A DNA stretch of 64,000 bases, taken from assembly GCA_009599575.1 (NCBI GenBank), contig VWND01000012.1, positions 124,001-188,000 of the forward strand, given 5' to 3'. This document shows positions 25,089 to 35,509 of this stretch, in pieces. Every line of letters begins with the position of its first letter. Positions within the stretch are counted from its first letter, which is position 1. The translations under genes and the position numbers were made by a program. This stretch comes from Blumeriella jaapii. Taxonomy: Eukaryota > Ascomycota > Leotiomycetes > Helotiales > Drepanopezizaceae. The notes below the pieces were generated by a model. That model ran no database searches and had not been told where the DNA came from. It saw only the letters and a program-made list of their open reading frames with translations.

Positions 25089-25675
25089 TTAACACCATCT
25101 CGCTGCCACCACCTCGTCGCCACCACCATTACCACCACCACCACTACCACCACCACTACCACCATTACCACCATTACCACCACCACCATTATTATTATTA
25201 CTACCCACCACTTCGCTGCCCACCACCTCGCTGCCATCACCTCGCTGCCACCACCTCGTCGCCACCACCACTATTACTATTACCACCATTACCACCACTA
25301 CCACCACCACCACCATTATCATCACTACCACCACCACCTCGCTGCCACCACCTCGCTGCCACCACCTCGCTGCCATCACCTCGCTGCCACCACCACCACC
25401 ACCACCACCACCACCACCACCACCACCACCACCACCACCACTACTACTACTACCACCACTACTATTACTACCACCACTACCACCATTACCACCATTACCA
25501 CCACTACCACCACTACCACCACTACCACCACTACCACCACTACCACCACTACCACCACTACCACCCACCACCACTACCACCACTACCACCACTATTACCA
25601 CTACCACCACTATCACCATTACCACCATTACCACCATTATCACCACTACCACTACTATTATTATTATTATTTCGC
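25089..25675. repeat. TA-2 C-rich arm
   Basis: The arm consists of (ACC)n and (ACT)n with cacctcgctgccacc units, including an uninterrupted run of accacc at about 25386-25440. Complementary units (gcagcgaggtggtgg) fill the other arm. Open frames on either strand (His/Tyr/Pro-rich or Val/Gly-rich) are repeat translations. Confidence 0.9.
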
Positions 25676-25703
25676 TAATACTATTTTGCTAGAAAAATAA
25701 CGA

Positions 25704-25754
25704 AAAGCCGAACAGCCGAACAGCCGAACAGCCGAATAGCCGAACAGCCGAATA
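25704..25754. repeat. Octamer AGCCGAAC array at the centre of TA-2
   Basis: About six tandem copies of agccgaac/agccgaat lie between the two arms. The same array is at 61101-61144 in TA-3, also between the arms. If the arms pair, this array is the loop. Confidence 0.85.
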
Positions 25755-25774
25755 AGCTGGGTAGTTACAATAGT

Positions 25775-26110
25775 AGCAGCGAGGTGATAGCAGCGAGGTG
25801 GTGGCAGCGAGGTGGTGGCAGCGAGATGATGGTGGTAGTGATGATAATGGTGGTGATGGTGGTAATGGTGGTAGTAGTGGTGGTAGTGGTGGTGGTGGTG
25901 GCAGCGAGGTGGTGGCAGCGAGGTGGTGGCAGCGAGGTGGTGGTGGTAGTGATGATAATGGTGGTGGTGGTGGTGGTAGTGGTGGTAATGGTGGTAGTAG
26001 TGGTGGTAGTGGTGGTAGTGATAATGGTGGTGGCAGCGAAGTGGTGGCAGCGAGGTGGTGGCAGCGAGGTGGTGGCAGCGAGATGATGGCAGCGAAGTGA
26101 TAGCAGCGAA
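25775..26110. repeat. TA-2 G-rich arm
   Basis: The units gcagcgaggtggtg and (GGT)n/(GAT)n are complementary in kind to the C-rich arm. They are punctuated regularly by the gcagcgag motif about every 12-15 bp in the densest parts. Confidence 0.9.
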
Positions 26111-26235
26111 GTAGTGTTAGCGAAAATATTATTCAGTGTAGTATTAAATAAACGTGGTTTAATATAAGATTTTTAATTTAAATTCGAAAAGTTTGGTATA
26201 TATTAAATATCGAGTTAATTTAGTTGTATAGATTT

Positions 26236-26641
26236 GTTTCGGTGTTAACACCGAGTATAATAAGTGTTAACACCGAGTATAATCGGTATTAATACCGATT
26301 ATATTCGGTACTACCGATTATACTCGGTGTTAAATCGTCACATCGATGTAAGAGTAAACCGCGCCACTTCGGTGTTAATACCGATTAGCAACCGATTATA
26401 CTCGGTTTTAAAACCGATTATACACCGATTATAATCGGTTATAAAACCGATTATAATCGATTATAATCGAATTAAAACCGGTTATAATCGGTATATAATC
26501 GATTATAATCGGTGTATAATCGGTTTTGAAACCGATTATAATCGGTGTATACCCGGTTTTAAAACCGATTATAATCGGTGTATACCCGGTTTTGCAACCG
26601 GGTATAATCGGTTGTGATCCGACCCTAGATAAGCCGTACGG
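26236..26641 (+). repeat. TA-2 palindromic subterminal repeats
   Basis: Overlapping inverted motifs (gttaacaccgagtataatcg, accgattataatcggt, aaccgggtataatcgg) end with gtgatccgaccctagataag and GCCGTACGG. The frame at 26526-26723 is the repeat translated. Confidence 0.85.
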
Positions 26642-26643
26642 TA

Positions 26644-28700
26644 ATACTCGCGAAAAAGTTATTATTTACGGCTATATTCTGGTTCTGATTAAAATCGATA
26701 ACCTCGCGAATCTGGCGCTTTAATAAAATAAAAACTGCGTTAAATAAAAAATCGTTTATTAATAAAGTATTAAAAAAACAGCCAGTTTATAAAAGCTATT
26801 AAATGCGACTAGTTAATAATAACGAGTAAACTTCGAAAGTTTGTCGTTTTTAATTTTGTTATAAATGCGAATAAAACGCTCGTAGATTATAATATAAATA
26901 ACGAAATTTAAAGATTTGAATAAGCTATATCCAGTATTTTAATATGCAAAAGGCTAAGTAAACAAATTTACAACGCAAAAAATTAAATCCCAATTCGGAT
27001 ATATTAGCAATATCGATTGCCGAAAAAAAAACAGAAAATAATAACTCGATCTAATATATTTGAAATCGCGAATTAATCGCATTTTTCAAAAATCCGTAAT
27101 CCGTATTTTATATCAAAGCCTTATTATAACGATTATTTTTAAATAAACTTTTAATAAAAATATATGCTTTGCGAAAAATTAAATTTTTCTAATTTTTGAA
27201 ATCGGAGTTCGATTTATAAACGCAATTTTTAAATATAATATTAATATTCGATAAGCTCGGAAAAACCTTTTGTACCGGTATATAAGATTTATTTCGATCG
27301 AACCCTGCTATATAAATACGGCGGTTCCAAAGCTTTAATTCAGCTATAATTTTATTCTCGGTTTTAGTATATTCGATAAATATCTTTCTAACTGCTTTTT
27401 GTTATATCTCCCTGAATTCGGAAACTTTTAGATATTAAAAAATATTAAACTTGCGCTTCCGCTTTTTGATTTTCTGTTTATTATTTTCGTTTTTGTTAAA
27501 TAAAAAGGTTTTATAAATGTTTAAAAAAGCCCTTTTCTACTTTTAGCTTTGGCTTACGTCTGCTTCGGAGCAGTGGCAATAGCAATAGCAGTAGCAATGG
27601 AAGCAGCAGGTGCAATATATATAAAAAGCCGCTTTGGAGAATTAAATTGCGACCGAGAAAATAAATTAAACTGCGACTGAAATAAAAAGGGCTGTGATTA
27701 AAAAGCACGTAGGTTTGCCTGCGAGCCGATTGCTTTCGAAAATGCCTGCGAGCCGGTTACTTTCGAAAATGCCTGCGAGCCGATTGCCCTCGACGCTAAT
27801 TAAATATTATTATTGCTTTTGCTTTATGTTCGGTAAAAAGGGTTATTAACAGCTTTTTTAACAGGTTTCGTTTTCGTCGCAAACTGGAAATAAATCTTTT
27901 AGTAAAGTTATCGTTAGCTATTAAATAATATATAATAACAATACTAAAATCGTAATACGAATATACTTTTGCATTTTTAGCTCGAATAAAGCTATTACAT
28001 ATCAAGCCATTTATATTATTTTTATTATCGCTATCGAAAAATTTTCTATATTCCGTTTGCGATTGCTAATATTCGTTCGTTTTAATTTATCCGTTTCTCG
28101 TATATAAATTTAAGAATCTTTTATAATTCCATCGGAAATTCCTGATTTATCGGATGTATTTTCGCGAAAAACTTTTTTGCGCTTTTTAAAAAACTAAAAT
28201 AGTATAATAATAGTAAATTAATTAAATTAGCTAAATTAATAATCAAAATTAAATATATTAAATAGCGCGCTGATAATAATAAATAGCAAAAAGTGTAATA
28301 AACGTGATATATAAGTATATTAATTGAAATAAATAAGTATATTTAATAATTTACTTTCGTTAATATCGGAATCCGAATATATACGAAAATTAGGCCCAGG
28401 CGTATAATATAAACGGGGGAGCAGCGAGCGAACTAATTGCTATCTGCGTTGCTATTATTAATTAGCTTACAGGGTTCTGTAAAAAGCGGGGGCTGAAAAA
28501 AGCATTTCACCTGTACCAAAAGGTTCCGAAATGCCTGTAATATAACAGCCAATGCCGGCGACGAGTAAATATCGTATTGCATCGGTTGTAAAATAATATT
28601 ATAAAAGATTTAAAAAAATGCAAATGTTAAAACGGTATATAAAAAAAATGCATACCGGTATACAAATAAAATACTATGCGAATTGCTTTTTATATTTAAA
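26644..28700 (-). other. TA-1 cargo upstream of the transposase-like ORF
   Basis: After the TA-2 insertion the TA-1 interior resumes. Short open stretches on the minus strand (27511-27708, 27796-28005) and amino-acid-like texture at 26700-27480 hint at coding sequence, possibly the N-terminal part of the TA-1 ORF. No domain is recognised and several stops intervene. 28380-28560 is GC-richer (aaacgggggagcagcgagcg, cctgtaccaaaaggttccg). Confidence 0.35.
27716..27796. repeat. 27-bp tandem repeat, three copies
   Basis: The unit tgcctgcgagccgattgctt plus tcgaaaa is repeated three times head to tail (27716-27742, 27743-27769, 27770-27796), with few differences. It lies within TA-1. Confidence 0.85.
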
Positions 28701-28719
28701 AAGGCTTAACGTAGCCGCA

Positions 28720-29080
28720 TACGCGAAGCTTTAAAAGGCAATCTCCGCGCAAAAAGCAGTTCCCCGCGCAAAAAGCATTTTTTTTCGCGCAAAAAGCAAT
28801 TTTTACATACGAAAGTCTCGCGCAAAAAAAAGCAGTTTTTTATATATAAAAATCTCGCGTAAAAAAACAGTCTTCGCGCTAAAAGCAATCTTCGCGCAAA
28901 AAGCAGTTTCCGCGTATAAAGCAGTTTTTATATACGAAGGTCTCGCGCAAAAAGCAGTTTTTATATACAAAAGTCCTACGCAAAAGGCAATTTTTATATA
29001 CGAAAATTTTACGCAAAAAGCAGTTTTTATACAAAAAAGTCAAAAAGCAGCTTTTATATACGAAGATTTTACGCAAAATA
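28720..29080. repeat. Minisatellite with cgcaaaaagcag units
   Basis: Irregular units built from cgcaaaaagcagtttttat and atacgaaagtctcg vary from about 16 to 36 bp. On the minus strand they give repeated FVYKNCFLRE-like peptides. Spacing is irregular and the units diverge. Confidence 0.8.
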
Positions 29081-29149
29081 GCTTTTTCGATGAATTTTAT
29101 TAATTTATTTAATCGAAAATTCGATATCGACGAATAAAAATAAAAAAGA

Positions 29150-31470
29150 AAATAATAGCGATAGCGAAGTGATGGCGGCGAAGTGGAAATAATAATAATA
29201 GTTTTGATAGTAGTATTAATAATAATAGCAATAGCGAAATAGTAGCGACAAAAATGGTAGCGGCGAAGTAATAATAATAATGGTAATAATAAAAGTATTA
29301 ATAATAATAATATTAATATTAATAATATTAATAATAGTATTAATAATGGTAGCGATAATAAAATGGTGGCGGCGAAGTAAAAATAATAATAATAATATTA
29401 ATAATAATATTAATAATAATAGCAACAGCGAAATGGTAGCGATAAAATAATAACGGCGAAATGGTGGTAGTAATAGTAATAATAATATTAATAATAATAG
29501 TATTAATAATAATATTAATAATTATAAAAATTAAAAAGCAAGAAAACATTAGTTTAAATAATAAAGCTTAGATAAAGTTGGGTTAATAGTCAGACTGATT
29601 TTTACTTTTTACATTTTTAATAAAAGGCGCCTATAAATACAAAAGGAGGGGTAAAGCCTTCGAAAAAAGTATTTCCTAGAAAACCAGGCGAACTTTATTT
29701 AGTATGCTTTTCTAGCCTCTATCCCGACCTTTTTTCAATTATTCTTAATATAACTTTAATAACTGGTTTTTTAGCAATCACTCTTATAAAATGTTTTATT
29801 TAAATATTATTTTTAGCCCTTATAATACTATCCGGCCCTCACGGCCTATTCGCAGAAAGTGATAATAGTATTAATAATAATATTAATAATAGTATTAATA
29901 ATAGTAGCGATAGTAAAATAATGGCGGCGAGATGGAGATAATAATAATAATATTAATAATAATATTAATAATAATAATAACAGCGAAATAGTAGCGATAA
30001 GATGATAACGGCGAAATGGTAGTGGTAGTAATGATAATAATATTGGTAGTAATAGTATTAATAATAATATTAATAGTAGTATTGATAATGGTGGCGATAA
30101 TAAAATAGTGGCGGCGAAATGGAAATGATAATAATAATATTAATAATAATGTTAGTAATAATAGCAACAGCGAAATGGTAGCGATAAGATAATAACGGCG
30201 AAATAGTGATAATGGTGGTAATAATAATATTAGTAATAATAGTGTTAATAGTAATATTAATAATGGTGTTAATAATGGTAGCGATAATAAAATGGTGGCG
30301 GCGAAGTGGAAATAATAATAATAATATTAATAATAGTATTAATAATAATAGCAACAGCGAAATGATAGCGATAAGATAATAACGGCGAAATGGTGGTGAT
30401 GATAGTAATAATAATATTAGTAGTAATGGTATTGATAATAATATTAATAATGGTGTTGATAATAGTGGCGATAGTAAAATGGTAGCGGCGAAATGGAAAT
30501 AATAATAATAGTTTTAATAATAGTGTTAATGATAATAGCAATAGCGAAGTGATAGCGATAAAATAATGGCGGCGAAATAGTAATAGTGGTAATAATAATA
30601 ATATTAGTAATAATAATATTAATAATAATATTAATAATGGTATTGATAATAGTGGCGATAATAAAATGGTGGCGGCGACGAGATAGTGGATGATAGTAAT
30701 GGTATTGGTATTAGTGGTAATAGCGACGAGATAGTATTAGTAATGGTGGTGGTGGTGGTATTAGTGATAATGATAATAATAGTAATAGTAGTATTGGTGG
30801 TATTAGTAGTGATAATAATAATAGTAGTAATGATAATGATGTTAGTGATAATAGCGACGAGATGGCGGCGACGAGGTGGTAGTGGTGATGATAATAGTAT
30901 TGGTGGTATTGGTAGTAATAGCGACGAGATGATGGTAATGATAGTAATGATAGCGACGAGATGATGGTAGTAGTGGTAGTGATAGCGACGAGGTGGTAAT
31001 AGTAATGGTAGTGATGGCGACGAGATGGTAGTAGTGATGGTGTTGATAGCGACGAGGTGGTGATAGTGATAATAATAGTAGTAGTAATAATGGTAGTGAT
31101 AGTGGTGTTAGTGATAATATTGATAGTGGTGTTAATGGTAGCGACAGTGAGATGGTGGCGGCGAGGTGGTGATAGTGTTAATAATAATATTAATAATAGT
31201 GTTGGTGGTGGCGATAATAAGATGGTAGCGGCGAGATGATAATGATGTTGATAATAGTGTTGATAATGGTGTTAATGGTGGCGACAGTAAGGTGGTGGCG
31301 GCGAGGTGGTGGTAGTGTTAGTGGTAGTGGTGTTAGTGGTGGTGTTGGTACCTAATATTAGTGGTGGTGGCGACGAGGTGGCGGCGACGAGATGGCGGCG
31401 ACGAGGTGGTAGTGGTGTTGATGGTGGTGGCAGCGAAATGGTGGCAGCGAAGTGGTGTTAATAAAAGCGT
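29150..31470. repeat. TA-1 right arm: G-rich, with a ~185-bp higher-order repeat
   Basis: The arm is built of aat/ggt trinucleotides punctuated by ggcggcgaa, agcgacgagg and cagcgaaatgg. Between 29160 and 30680 the landmark ggcggcga + atggaaataat recurs about every 185-195 bp (near 29365, 29925, 30108, 30297, 30487, 30670). This produces the same 69-94-codon minus-strand frame again and again. From 30680 to 31470 the units are gcgacgaggtggtagtgg type. Complementary in kind to 18711-19711. Confidence 0.82.
29531..29865. mobile_element. Foreign segment inserted in the right arm (possible solo LTR)
   Basis: About 335 bp of non-repetitive sequence interrupts the ~185-bp repeats. It retains many CpA and CpC, has a TATA-like ctataaatac at about 29630 and a purine block (aaaaggaggggtaaagcc) after it. 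Ends and target duplication cannot be fixed because both flanks are (AAT)n repeats. A solo LTR or MITE is possible. Confidence 0.4.
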
Positions 31471-31694
31471 TGATAAAAGATAATAACAGATTCGTATAAG
31501 ATTTGTATTTTTTTCGAAGCTTTGAATTATTACACAATCTATTGTATTTATTAATTTTTAATAACTTTAAGATTAATTTTCATTTAATCGCGTGTTAATT
31601 CTGATTATATTCGAAGTTAATTTTACGCCAAATATTAATTCGGATTTGATTCGGTGTTGAATCGGTTGTAATCCCACCCACAGGCGCCCCTAAG
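31471..31694 (-). repeat. TA-1 terminal block (CTTAGGGGCGCC end)
   Basis: In reverse complement this matches the first ~220 bp of TA-2 and TA-3, including gggattacaaccgatt and ggcgtaaaattaac. It ends at 31694 before the TA duplication. Confidence 0.88.
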
Positions 31695-31696
31695 TA

Positions 31697-34600
31697 GCTT
31701 TGAAATAATTTTTACAAATATCTAAGAAACAGTTTTTGTTGCAATACTTATTAGCAAAATCAAGTTTTATATCGTTAATATTAATACTTTTTTTTTGATT
31801 TATTTAAAAAATATAAATGCCTTTTATATTTATTTCGATAATTTGCATAATATGCTTATACAGAAAAATAGCTCTGGCGTACCAGTAGTTCGGAAATGGA
31901 AATACTTATTTATACTATTTAATATCTAAAAAACCTTATTTTGCTACTTCACAAAACTCGAATTACGCCAGATTTATAAACGATGAAAACACCCTTTTGT
32001 ATAGCGCTTTACAGCTACTTTGGAACGAGCAGAGCAGAAGTTCGAAACTGCTATTTTGGAAAAAATTGCAAAATACTGTTTTCAATGCTAATTATACGAA
32101 CAAGCCTTTCGCCGATTTAAAATTTCACTAAAAAACGATTATAAATTTAATTATTCGATGATTATAAATATTATATATATTAACGGCGATTTAGTTTTTT
32201 ATATCGTAGATTCAGCCACCACTTATAATTCTGATGGTTTCTTAAAAAATAAAATTGCAAAACACGTATAAAATACACTTCCGCTGCATTAAATCGATTT
32301 TTATTTAAATCCACCCGACGTAATTATTATCGATTCAGAAACCAATTTAATTTCCCAAGAGTTTCGTCAATAAGCACGCTTTATAAAATATAATATTAAA
32401 ATCGTTTTAATCGAAGCTTATAACAGTATTAGTAAAATAGAACGTTACCACGGCTTTTTTAAACGAATTTACAGTATTTTAAAAAAGCAACTAAAAAATA
32501 AAAGCTTCGATAAGCATATAATTCTGAAAATAGCTTTTAAAATTATAAACGATATTGCAAATCCAGGCGGTATTATACCCACTTTGCTAATATATAATAC
32601 ATACTTTCGTTTATTAAAAACAAACGCTTTTTCTGCTTTTATAACGAAAAAACGTGATACACTACGCTTTGCAATCCAAGAAATTCGGCGAATTCAGACC
32701 GAACGCAAAATCTCGAAAGCCCTACGTATTTAAAACGGCCCGAATATCCTGGAAACATTTAATCTCCTTTTGTAATCAAACGTACGCGTATATAAAAAAA
32801 AAAAAAGATTTGTCAAGCCTTTACAAGCTTATTTCAAAAAATAGCAATATTTGCAAAATTCAAATCAACGATAAAACTTCAGACTTCCGAATTACGTTAA
32901 TCAAGCCTTATTACGAATTAAACGGTAAAACTCCCGATAAATTAATTATTAAAGCGTACTTTCCAAAAGTCGCATTATCAGCTGCGATTATTACACCAAT
33001 TGCAATTATACAGCCTGTTGCAAAACTGATTCAACTATTAATTCAATTTCTAAAAATTATACAAATTCGCTAAAACACCAAAATACGCGTTTCTTTTCGA
33101 AAAATTAAAAAGCAACAGCAGCAGTTACTTACAACTGACGAGTTTTACGAATTTAAAAAAAAAAAAATATAAAAAAGAATAATATTAATATATTATTTTT
33201 TGCAAAAATTACTAAAACCAACTTTTCTCGACGACTGTATTACAAGCTATCTTACACACAAGGAAAAAGCAAATATTAAATGCTCAGTTAAACTACGTCA
33301 AAAAGGTGTTATCACAACCTCCGGGGACCTTTTTGAGGCTTCTAGAAAAATAGAAGTAAAAGGCTTGATCGAGAAAAGCGTTTTTAAGGTTGTATAATAC
33401 AATCCTACTTTCCATTACGGCCGAATCTTTAATTTACGAATTGTAAATAAAATCAAGGGCAAAAATACAGCTATATTATTCGAAAAATCTAAATTGGTAA
33501 TTCAAGCTTACAACGACGATAGGAAATACGATATTTTTATTTAATCACCTACTATTCAGCGAAACAGCCAAAGATTAATTATAGCTTTCGCTTTAATCTT
33601 CGAACATATTTGCAACGCTATATTATATTTGAGAAATATTACTTAAGCTTATATAAGCGTTAATAAATTTCTAGAAAAACAGATTTTAGCGCATCTTTTT
33701 AAAAAGCTACGATTTAGCTATTCAAAAAATTCGATTCTGCTGATCTACAAGCTTTTGTACGGTATAATAAAAGGCAGGCATATATTGGTGGAATACGTAT
33801 TATAAATATTATAAAAACAAGCTTTATATAACTACATTAATATACGACCTTTGCTTGTTTATTTTTATTACTCCTGTTTTCGCAATCGTAAAAATGCAAA
33901 CAAACGATACGTTGCAACTAGCAAACGACGTTTTCTCGGCTTTAAAAAAGGCCGAATTACAAGCAGCAGATTTCAATGCGAAGCCTAAAAACATACTGAG
34001 TAAAAGCAACGTTTTGACTTTCAACGAAAAAGCCTTATATAAATCAAAGGGTTTTATTTTTCTTAGACAAAAGAACCAAGCAAAAAAACTCGAGCTAATT
34101 AAAAACGATAAAAGCAATTACTTCGCTTAACGCGCTCGAAAAGCTTATATTGCTAGTTTATATCAACCCGAGGCTATTTTCGACCTTTTAGTAATTACAC
34201 AAATATAAATAAAAAATCTTATTTAATCAAATATCGATACAATTAATAAGCGAATTCGATAAATAATAAACAATCAAAATCGAAGACTTTTATTTATATA
34301 AATCGACTTTACTATTGCAAAGCTATTTGTATTTGTTAACGGCTTATTTGCTAATAACAAAAATTGCAGTTCGCAAATTGGCTACGAAATCTTCCTAGCC
34401 AATAAAATGCAGCTTGACAATTTATTTAAAATAAAAGAAAACCTTATTGCAGCAAGCTTAACCAAATATCAAAAAGTTACACGAAGCGTATTAGCTTCAG
34501 AAATATACGAAATAATTTTTAAAATAAATATCGCTATTTGCATCGTTACAATTTTACGTATAATTACTTAAAAGCTTAATCTCTCCGATATTCCAATAGT

Positions 34601-34900
34601 AATTTGCATTAGTTTATACTTTTTGTATAAGTGTTTGGTCAAATTAAAAACAACAAAAAAAAAACGTTTTATAATCGATATTATAATTCTCCGCTAAAAC
34701 TATAAAAAAAAAATTATTAAAAGTTAAATGGATTAACGGAAAAAACAATCCGGCGGATGCTATAACGAAAGCAAACCCTAATAAAGCTTTTACTACTTTT
34801 ATTAACAAAAACGAAATTAACGTAAAAATAGAAGGTTGGGTAGAAAAACAGTAGAAAAGAAACGATTACATATATAATTAAAAAAAGTCTAGCTAACTAA
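31697..34900 (+). pseudogene. Copia-D pol: integrase, reverse transcriptase, RNase H
   Basis: A pre-integrase block is visible at about 31835-31995 (FIYFDNLHNMLIQK, then LELRQI). The integrase core lies at about 32190-32680 (PPDVIIIDSETNLISQEF, then IERYHGFFKR). The C-terminal integrase/linker region is partly open at 32654-33073. The RT N-terminus is open at 33200-33397 (EVKGLIEKSVFKVV), followed by SKLVIQAYNDD and SPTIQRNSQRLI. The catalytic region reads MQTNDTL (33894-33911), where fungal Copia has QTDDT, within the stretch open at 33855-34130. The RNase H region shows LANKMQLDN (about 34400), then KVTRSVLASEIYEI. The end reads KWINGKNNPADAITKAN at about 34725. Stops at Trp/Gln codons and the Asp-to-Asn change indicate RIP. 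Confidence 0.9.
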
Positions 34901-34935
34901 GTAGCTATAATTAATCTTTATAAAAGAGTTGCCAG

Positions 34936-35129
34936 TATGGGTATATGGTGGTGGTTGATTATGCGCACAATCATATAATCATACCACGTGATAGTAGGCT
35001 GCAAGCGTGCAGCCCTACCTATATATACTTCGTGCGATAGCTAGTTTACTTCTTAAATCTTTTTCGCAATACAACCCCAGTTATTGTAATATTTCAACCC
35101 TGTGTATACACAACCCCCTTATATAATAC
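34936..35129 (+). repeat. Copia-D 3' LTR, interrupted by Gypsy-B1
   Basis: This is the first 194 of 199 bases; the last five (ccaca-type end, ccaaca) are at 52285-52289 after the duplicated atac (35126-35129 and 52281-52284). It starts TATGGGTATATGG (RIP form of TGTGGG). Confidence 0.9.
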
Positions 35130-35396
35130 TGTAAAAGTAGGTAGGAAAACCAGACTGATACGGCCATATGTCGGTGGGTAAAATAGTCTAGGGAATCCCT
35201 AGAAAAAACTGAAAAAAGGAAAAGAAAAATAAATGAAGGTATAAATTGGACTGCGTGCTTATGGTATTATTTAAAAGGATGTTTTGCTTTTATATCTGTT
35301 GAAAATAGTCAGTGGCAAAGGGTTTCGAAAAGGTTTATGCCTCGACCATAGCTAAAACTACCAACTTTTATTAATACAAAATATTACCGTTTTATA
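35130..35396 (-). repeat. LTR-B, 3' LTR of Gypsy-B1
   Basis: On the plus strand it reads TGTAAAAGTAGG...CCGTTTTATA; in sense it starts TATAAAACGG (from TGTAAAACGG) and ends CTACTTTTACA. A sense TATAAAAGC lies about 100 bp in (complement near 35290). It is little mutated compared with the coding parts. Confidence 0.9.
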
Positions 35397-35509
35397 TTTT
35401 GTTTTAAATAATATACGTAATCGTTTTTAATTACGACTAAAAAAAAATATAATTTTAATAAATGCAATCTAGTTTATTTTATATGATTTAAAAATCAATT
35501 AACCAAAAC

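Larger units (their letters stand above)
24856..26641 (+). mobile_element. TA-2: non-autonomous TA-flanked hairpin element
   Basis: It is 1,786 bp, flanked by TA at 24854-24855 and 26642-26643. It runs from CTTAGGGGCGCC to GCCGTACGG. The parts are: a terminal block (24856-25088) with gattacaaccgatttgac and gttaacac motifs; a C-rich arm (25089-25650); a central spacer with an octamer array; a G-rich arm (25775-26110); a unique piece (26111-26235); and subterminal palindromes (26236-26641). No protein is encoded. It inserted into TA-1 in the opposite orientation. Confidence 0.85.
18244..31694 (-). mobile_element. TA-1: large TA-flanked element with transposase-like ORF
   Basis: It is bounded by TA dinucleotides (18242-18243 and 31695-31696). 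In its own orientation (minus) it starts CTTAGGGGCGCC at 31694 and ends GCCGTACGG at 18244, the same two ends as TA-2 and TA-3. From the left in window order: subterminal palindromes, C-rich arm, AT trinucleotides, a minus-strand ORF region, TA-2 nested inside, further AT-rich cargo, G-rich arm, terminal block. Removing it rejoins Copia-D between the gag/linker part and the pre-integrase part. TA duplications are typical of Tc1/mariner-like and of some CMC-group transposons. At about 11.7 kb net it is much larger than its two relatives. Confidence 0.8.

Noticed and set aside
25013..26100. Long open frames rich in His/Tyr/Pro or Val/Gly in the TA-2 arms
   Set aside because: They are translations of (ACC)n/(GGT)n microsatellites, open in several frames on both strands.
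28720..29080. Spaced repeats resembling a CRISPR array
   Set aside because: Units are irregular in length and diverged, there are no constant spacers, and the context is a fungal transposon.
33824..34117. Minus-strand 97-codon open frame
   Set aside because: It is antisense to the Copia-D RT, whose plus-strand frame at 33855-34130 shows the catalytic region.
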